DNA of 64,000 bases from the NCBI GenBank assembly GCA_015499985.1, contig JAAAUF010000039.1, positions 1 to 64,000 on the forward strand. Direction: 5' to 3'. The first letter of the stretch is position 1. The number at the start of each line of letters is the position of its first letter. The notes under the pieces were generated by a model. That model was not told the origin of the DNA. It saw only the letters and a program-made list of their open reading frames with translations, and did not search any database. The DNA is from Haplosporangium gracile (Eukaryota > Mortierellomycota > Mortierellomycetes > Mortierellales > Mortierellaceae). Position numbers and translations under genes: made by a program. Below, one piece after another: positions 57,402 through 64,000 of this stretch.

Positions 57402-58631
57402 ATGTCGCAGCAGCCTCACCAGTATAATTACGAATCGCAGCACTCAAGGAACAACAATAATAACAACAACAACCAACAAGGCGGCCACAACTTGTCTCTT
57501 CCTTATTCTGACGGCGGATCCTTGAACATCGACTCTATCACCGACTACTACACTACCACAACAACTCCACAACTTCACCAGCAACAAGCGCCAACCTTTC
57601 CCCGTTCCGCTTCGCCTTATTCTTCATCACCCTTGGCCCCATTCGCACCCAACCCCTCTCAACTTAAGAGACCCACCAGTCCATACATCCCCACAGAACG
57701 ACCCAAGTACCCTTGGAACCTCCCCTCGGCCGCCTCTTCTGTCGTCTCGACCACAGACCTCTCTGGCGCAACGGCATACAACTCCTCCATTTCTGAAAAA
57801 CGACGCCTGATTCATTCCTGGAGCAGTCGGCCTCAAAGCAGCGTCATGGATCCTAACGACCAACACCACAACCAGCACCAGTTCACGGCCATTGAACTCC
57901 ACAACCAGCAATTCACAAACGACAACACCCCTGTCCGGCCCAGGAACCTATCTGGAGCCAGCAACGAATTGACATCCCTCTCCTCTCCTTCTTCCAACAA
58001 ACAGCGCCCTGCCTCCATCTACTCTACCACAGGACGCAGCAAGAAGAAGCAAGGCTTCTGGGCCAGCGTCAAGCCCAAAAAGTTCTCCTTCCGCCCCGAC
58101 GGAGTCAAAAAACCCAAGAAGGCTAACTCTGTCGGCAACAAAAAGGCCAAGTTCAGTAACGAGCGTACAATGGTGCATTGGATCAAGGCCGCAATGCTCA
58201 TAGGCGGTCTGGCCATGACTTTGCTTTCCTTTGGCGAGAACCAAATTACACCCTATGTGGGCGTGGCACTGTTGGTGATCTGCTTGATGATGCTCATCTA
58301 CTCGACGACAATCTTTCAGGTCCGGATGGAGTGGCTCAACATGCGGAGGAAGGATGTGATTTACTATGATCGATTTGCGCCTTCGATTTTGACGTTGTTT
58401 GTCTTTCTGACTTTTGCATTCAATGGCGTCGGTAAGTTTTTCTCTTTATCTCTTTTTTTTTATTGACTATGTGTGTGTGTCTCAATTGAGTACTCGATCT
58501 AAATAGAGAGGAATACAATCCTACCTGATAAGTGTCCTAACCTTATACTCTGTTCTTTTCCCAATCGATTGTTGATAGTCATCTACACGGGCGACTTCCA
58601 CACCAACAAGGCGTTCCTCAAGTCATACTAG
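57402..58631 (+). CDS. Vtc1-like DUF202 membrane protein with long disordered N-terminus, 360 aa
   Basis: Two exons: 57402-58431 and 58579-58631. Phase closes to TAG. Residues 1-250 are low complexity (Asn/Gln near the start, then Ser/Pro), ending in a basic stretch (SKKKQGFWASVKPKKFSFRP). The C-terminal DUF202 domain has the signature KFSNERTMVHWIKAAMLIGG, then a second TM (VGVALLVICLMMLIYSTTIF), a basic loop with YYDRFAP, and a third TM (LTLFVFLTFAFNGVVIY). This three-TM fold is that of Vtc1 and of the C-terminal domain of Vtc2-4 in the vacuolar polyphosphate complex. Yeast Vtc1 is only 129 aa, so the long N-terminus is unusual; it has no SPX or polymerase domain. It may be an accessory subunit. 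The Vtc4-like gene lies 3.2 kb downstream on the opposite strand. Confidence 0.85.
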
Positions 58632-59770
58632 ACAGTCCTATTCATAGTGCGACACTACCCACCACCACCCTCCTCCTCTTCTTCTTCAAAAAGCATGTAC
58701 CACCATCAAACCAAACATTAATAACATTCACCTAGTACCCAGCCCAAGGATCAATGTGTTTGATCGTTTGATCGATGTACAAACAAAAAAAGCAAATGGA
58801 TTGTTAAGCAACGACATGTACCCATAGCAACTAAATCGACTACATGGCAAACCGCAAAGTTGGCTTCCAAGAGAGACACAAAAAGAAGGACATCATGATC
58901 GATTTCATCAGCGAACCTGAGATTGGGTAAAATGAGGAAGAGGATGAGGGTGAAGATTGACAAGGACAAGATAAAATGGAGATTGGATGGCAATTACGCG
59001 TTGTTGACATGAAATCGCGCCAGGATCAAGACCAAAGAAAGAAGGATCGAACGGCGTGTGTGTCTGTGGTCAACCGTATTTGAGTTTACGTTCCTGGTGT
59101 GCATGTACGCCGTGTCGTTGTTGTATTGTTGTCCTAGAGGGTAGATAGGGCAATGGTCTGAGCGGGTAAAAAGAATTTCAAACGTCGTACATGTTCATTT
59201 TTTTTGTTGTCATCGATCACAACACAAATTGCACTCACCTTCCTTCTTCGACGCGGACGCTCTGAAAGGACCCGGCTTTTGTTTCGGCACACATGGATCC
59301 AATGGGATAGGCCAACCAGCTTGGTCGGGTCGATCAATTGAGAGCGGCTAGCTAACTATCCTTCTTGCTCTGAGGATGACGCTTCCATTCCTCCCTGTAC
59401 GCTTACTTTTCTCACCTTCTTACTTTTGATCGGATCGGGGTGAGTTGAGCGAGTGCGTGGACTGTGTGTGCTAAAGATTTTTTTTTTCTTTCTTTGATTG
59501 AATAAGGTTTTTTGAGTGGACATTGCTCAGGGAACCGCAAAATTTCATTATTTTTTTTATTCGATCACTTTGGACGAAAAGATAAAAAGGCGGGCCACAT
59601 TCTTGTTTTTTCTTTACTTTACACTTCAGCTTTTGTTGTACTCGTTCCTCTCTCTCCTCTCTTTCCCTCCGCTTACATACACCCCTTCCATCTCTCAACA
59701 ACCATAACAGTAACCACAACAAAGCAATAACAACCACAATAAAGCAACAACAACAAAACAGTAACAAAAG
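58632..59770. other. Intergenic 1.1 kb upstream of the OYE gene
   Basis: The stretch contains the 3' region of the DUF202 gene and the promoter of the oxidoreductase, with A/C-rich sequence (59700-59765) immediately before the ATG. No other feature is seen. Confidence 0.5.
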
Positions 59771-61465
59771 ATGACAGGCAGCACATTACCACCCACAAAA
59801 GCATCCAAAAACCGCTCCGGTTCCACAATCCCCTCCCAGGCCGACCTAGCCCTCCTCGCCCAACCCCTCACCCTTCCCTTCTCCGGAAAAATCATCAAGA
59901 ACCGCTTTTGTAAAGCCGCCCTCTCTGAATCCCTCGGTGGTGCACAAGGACAATTCGACAAGGATCATCTGGACCGGTTCGTGCCCCTTTACGACGCCTG
60001 GGCTGCGGGTGGGTCCGGTCTGGTGTTGACGGGCAATGTGATGGTCGATAGGACTATGCGTGAGATGGAACATAATGTTGCGGTTGAAGATTCGCGGGAT
60101 TTGGGGAGGTTGAAGCTCTGGGCGCAGACTGTTCAGAAGCATGGTAAGGAATTGTGTTAGGGAGTTGACTGTAGAGACGATGTGTTACTGGGACCATGGA
60201 CGTCGATTTATTTCTATACCAAGCCAGTGTAAACAAGAGTACTGACTTCTTTGGATTCCTCTTTGCTTGCGTTTGTGAATACTAAATAGGAGCGGCAATT
60301 TACGCTCAGATCAGCCACCCCGGTCGTCAGACTCACGCGCATCTCACAGAGAACCCCGTCGCCCCCAGCGCCATCCCCGTCTCCAACTTCCACCCCCTCA
60401 TGTCCTTCAGTAAGTATATTCTCCTTTCGCTCTCCAATCATTGACACACATCTACCTCCAATATCTCTTCCCATGTCTAACAAGTCCCTTCGCCTTCGTT
60501 CAACAATTATCCATCTAGACCCACCAAGAGCACTGACAACAGAAGAAATCCAATCCATCATCGCCCGGTTCGTCAAAACCTCCGAGGTCCTGTACGAAGC
60601 CGGGTTTGACGGAATTGAGCTCCACGCCGCACACGGATACCTCATCTCTCAGTTCCTGAACCCACGCACTAATGAGCGTACGCATGATCAGTACGGTGGA
60701 TCCCTGGAGAATCGGGCCCGGCTCTTGACTGAAATTGTGGAAGGGATCAAGGCGGTTACACCCAAGGAATTTTCGATCGGAGTCAAGTTGAATAGTGTGG
60801 ATTTCGGGCGTCGTCGTCAGGGCGGTGCTGCTGGCGCTAGCGCTAATGAGGAGGTGGATGAGCATTTGGAGGAGGCGGTTCAGGTTGCGGTTATGTTGGA
60901 GGGGTTTGGCGTTGACTTTATTGAAATCTCCGGAGGCAGTTACGAGAGTTTTGCTGCGGGATTGCTGGATGGAAAGGATATCCCTGGCGGATCTCCCAGT
61001 ACTGATAACAAGAAGACGAAGAAGGCTCCTTCGAGCAGCACCCAGAAGCGCGAGGCCCATTTCGCAGTCTTTGCAGAACGCATCTCACGCGCCCTCAAGA
61101 CCACAAAGGTCATCCTCACTGGCGGGTTCGTCACCGCCTCCGCCATGACCAACTCCCTCAAACCCTCTCTCACCTCCTCAGGAACACACATTGACATGGT
61201 AGGATTAGGCCGCACAGTCTGCCAAGAACCCGACCTGCCCAACCTTATTCTCTCAGGCGCCGTGACCGGAGCAGTGTATCTCCCCAAGACACCCGGCGGG
61301 TTCTTTGACGACGTATTCATCTGTGGCGGGAATATTCGTCGGATGGCATATGGAAAGTACCCTGTTGCTTCGTTGGGTCGGTTGGTGGTCAGTTGCGACC
61401 ATTATGCGTATTCGATGGATTATGCAAAGGTTGCTGTTCATAAGGTTAAGACAATCTTTTCGTAG
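59771..61465 (+). CDS. NADH:flavin oxidoreductase, Old Yellow Enzyme family, 479 aa
   Basis: Three exons: 59771-60143, 60290-60409 and 60519-61465. Phase closes to TAG. The protein is an FMN-binding TIM barrel that reduces activated C=C bonds with NAD(P)H. Motifs in order: KIIKNRFCKAALSESLGG, GLVLTGNVMV, YAQISHPGRQTH, FDGIELHAAHGYLISQFLNP followed by RTNERTHDQYGGSLENRARL, FSIGVKLNSVDF, FIEISGGSYES, VILTGGFVTASAM and MVGLGRTVCQEPDL. The HAAHGYL signature places it with the dienoyl-reductase-like branch rather than classical yeast OYE. Two low-complexity inserts interrupt the barrel: an Ala/Gly-rich loop after residue 280 and a Lys/Ser-rich loop (STDNKKTKKAPSSSTQKR). The physiological substrate is unknown. 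Confidence 0.93.
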
Positions 61466-61827
61466 TTTTTTTCTTAAGCTAGAGGTGGAGGTGGAGGTTG
61501 GGGAGGATGAGGAAGTATGATGAAAAATAAATACATGAAATATAACATCAAATAATTGCTTCAGTATTTTTTTTTTTTTTTTTCGCATACTTTTTTTTTT
61601 AAAAATGATTTTCTTTAAGAATAGGAAATAAAACGCAAATTAACAAAAAGGATTAAACATTCAAAAAAGAGGATACTCTAAAACAAGAGGCGGAAGGGTA
61701 ATAGTGAAGAAAAGAAAAGAAGAGGGACAAATAAAAGCTACGAAGAACTACTTCCAGCCTGGTATTATGATGAATATTTTTTTTTTTAAGAATGAGAGGG
61801 AGAAGGAGGGATGACGGCAACTTATGC
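61466..61827. other. Short intergenic, convergent 3' ends
   Basis: About 360 bases, AT-rich, with a 19-T run (61566-61584). No gene is seen. Confidence 0.5.
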
Positions 61828-64000
61828 TTATGTGTTGGTGGTGGGGTGAGAACTCTGGATGAATTTTGCTATTAGCGACAATGAAAGAAAAAGAAAGAGC
61901 AAGTTAGTAACGTGAACAACAAAAGCAAACTAAAAGTAAGAAAGGGAACATGACGCAGACAAACACAAAAAATGGGTGGTGGAGTATGGAAACGTACTGT
62001 AGAAGTTCAGGAAGTAGGCACCAAAGAGGAAGATACAAAGAACCGTGGGCCCAATACGGTCATGGAACTGGCGGTCAGCCCTCGTTGACAAGATGTTGGA
62101 CAGACGGATGTGGAAGATACCTAACGCATACAACATCGCCAACAGCGTAATCACCGTCAAGACCGCACCCGAGACTCTTGTCATATAGTTTCCAAAGTTG
62201 AGTAGCGTCAACGAGATCGAACCCAAAAGGACCGAGAACTGGAGCCAGTTGAGGAAGGTACGCTCGTTGGCAAAGAACACCTTGGGTTCCATCCGGACTG
62301 CACCCGATGCACGCTTGGGTTCTTTGGTCGAGGCGCGCTTCTCCCTGAACCCAAACCTCTTGCGGCGGATGGTTGACTTCTTGCGCAAGAGGCCGTTGTC
62401 TCCGCCATTGTCGCCGTTCTGGTTGTTGTTCTTCTCGGTCATGAAGGATTCTGTGCCAAGCGAGTGGTGTGACTGCTGGTTGTTGAGACGGTTGATCCAA
62501 GGACGTGCTGGGGCTGGCATCAAGGCCTGGTTCGAGACCGTCGATCCACTATCGACCAAGGGATGTGAGCCCGTCACGCTGGTTTTGGAAGAAACGGCGC
62601 CCATGGGCTGGTTATAAAAGTTGGTTGGCTCACTAGTGCTGCCGGGGATGCGCCGGTTGGCGTTCTTCTCCGCCATCTTGGCCTGGTATGTTGCTTTGTC
62701 CATGGTCTTGGGCTTCTTGGGCTCAAACTCCGATAGCGACTTGACCTTGTCACCGCCTTCACTCCCCTCGATCAGAGCCTTGGGCACAATGGGTGGGCGC
62801 AAGTTGATCTGAGGAGTACCGACAGGCCAGGAACGAGGCATGTAGTCGTTGAATCCGAAATCGGTGTTGGGGGGCTTGCGGATATCTTGATCCATCTGTG
62901 GCAACCAGAAGGGGAGAATCTGGATCTTTTCCTCGAGGAGTGTGGCAACACCATGAATGTATTTCGAAAACCGGGGACACGACTCAACCAAGTGCGAGTT
63001 GATCAGTTCAACAATCCAGGCGGGGGGTTCCTGCCCGTGATGGGTCTGGAGCTTGACCTCCAAGACGGCATAAGGGAAACGAGTAATATCCTCGGCGGGG
63101 AGTTGCTTGAAGGGCCAATCAATTCCAATATCGTTACGCTTCCAGTTATCGCCTGCACGAGTCCGTCCACCAAAATCATCTTCACGGACCAGGGCCAACT
63201 CGGTATCAAGCGAGATACGGACACGGGCATCGTTATGAAGCTGAAAGGCCGTGCGGCGATAGAAGGCACGGATAGTGGGGCGCATCTTCTTGCCGACAAT
63301 GCTGGTTTGAACATCGTTGGCAAGCTTCTGCATCAGCTCGACATCCTTGACCGACTTTTGACCACGAGCGCGGAGCTTGGCAAACTTCACATCCATGGTG
63401 TAGTCGCCGGTGAGGTAAGGGTTGATGTACTTTGTCTTGATAGGGAATCGTTCCTTAACACTCTGCTCTCCAGTCCATTTCTCACGATGCACCTTGCGCT
63501 CCAGGAAGCACTGACCGTTCTCGGTAGGAGTAGGTCCGTACCAACTATATTAGTTTGAAGACTATTGTTAGCGTGATTGTGTTGAAAAATTTAGCCCTCG
63601 CGTGAGATCATCCCGAGCTGAGCTGAATGAGCAAGGAAGCGAGCCTGGATCAGGAAGGAGTGGTATCATTGGGACAGATTAAATAAACAAAATAGGGTAC
63701 ATCCTATGGACCGATACCCCGATGCTTAAGAGGAACAACAAAAAACAAAAGTATGTTGTCGGGAATGAAGAAGATGATAAGGGGTGGACTTGGAACATGT
63801 AATAATAGAAATAAAAAGGAGAAACCAAGCCAAGCAACAAAAAAAAGGCAAAGTCGGTCCCTGTGTCGCGACAAAGACGAATATTGGCCATATGAAATAT
63901 AAAAGAGATCGCTTACCGAATACGAATAGCCTGGGCCATGTCCGACTTTTCAAGACGCCCCTGATAGCACTCGAACTCCTCATTATCAACATAAACAGAC
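61828..64000 (-). CDS. VTC4: Vacuolar transporter chaperone, Vtc4-like polyphosphate polymerase (5' partial)
   Basis: Three visible exons: 64000-63917 (open at the window edge), 63544-61998 and 61868-61828. Phase closes to TAA, and 556 residues are visible. The N-terminal SPX domain lies beyond the edge. The polymerase (tunnel) domain begins with SVYVDNEEFECYQGRLEKSD and the basic RIRWYG, then ERKVHREKWTGEQSVKERF, FPYAVLEVKLQ (catalytic-type Glu) and PRFSKYIHGVATLL (basic phosphate contacts). These catalytic-type residues are kept, which favours Vtc4 over the non-catalytic Vtc2/3. A Ser/Asn linker leads to a DUF202 domain (FFANERTFLNWLQFSVLLGS, then two more TMs with HDRIGPT). The complex makes polyphosphate from ATP and moves it into the vacuole, driven by the V-ATPase gradient. 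Vtc2/3 cannot be fully excluded without the N-terminus. Confidence 0.92.

Noticed and set aside
1..64000. tRNA, rRNA, CRISPR arrays and operon structures
   Set aside because: I scanned by eye for T-loop-like GTTCGA patterns and regular spaced repeats and found none convincing. A tRNA-finding program would be needed to exclude tRNAs.

Overview
The window is nuclear DNA of a filamentous fungus, most likely Mortierellomycota/Mucoromycota (Mortierella-like). The grounds are a fungal-type V-ATPase c-prime proteolipid, a VTC polyphosphate polymerase, a CP2/grainyhead factor, many short GT-AG introns (donors mostly GTAAGT or GTATGT), poly-Asn and poly-Gln coding tracts, and long C/T-rich leaders before start codons. 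There are no operons, CRISPR arrays or bacterial signals. No tRNA or rRNA gene was recognised. One 61-base N gap lies at 23431-23491. The lineage call is inference from gene content and texture.

Layout, left to right: the C-terminal tail of an unknown protein (1-194, +); a four-TM MARVEL/SUR7-like protein (722-2882, -); V-ATPase c-prime with seven exons, two of them 13 and 28 nt (5080-7034, -); an intronless 1578-residue orphan (7317-12053, -); a Rap-GAP domain protein (15231-18369, -); a gene-poor 5 kb with the gap; a CP2/grainyhead transcription factor (23621-27597, +); a triose-phosphate/nucleotide-sugar translocator (28426-30754, -); a 4 kb intergenic stretch; a penta-EF-hand protein (34741-36172, +); D-amino-acid oxidase ending in a peroxisomal ARL (36476-38533, -); a 4.2 kb gene-poor stretch with a probable decayed PIF1-like helicase; APC5 with 15 exons (42758-47207, -) divergent from RNase P subunit Rpr2 (47681-48789, +); a membrane-tethered FAD oxidoreductase (49834-53598, +); ribosomal protein eS17 (53958-55077, -); a Vtc1-like DUF202 protein (57402-58631, +); an Old-Yellow-Enzyme-type oxidoreductase (59771-61465, +); and a Vtc4-like polyphosphate polymerase running off the right edge (61828-64000, -).

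Most genes are unrelated housekeeping or signalling functions. Two relationships stand out. The Vtc1-like and Vtc4-like genes lie within 7 kb of each other and the V-ATPase proteolipid is in the same window; all three are vacuolar by family. APC5 and RPR2 share a 473 bp divergent promoter. Gene models were assembled by hand: for each multi-exon gene the GT-AG junctions were placed so that reading phase closes exactly to the stop codon and family motifs are continuous across junctions. The most distinctive property is a set of very short exons (3, 11, 13, 21, 27 and 28 nt) that automated annotation would probably miss. I did not find a convincing undescribed multi-gene system.
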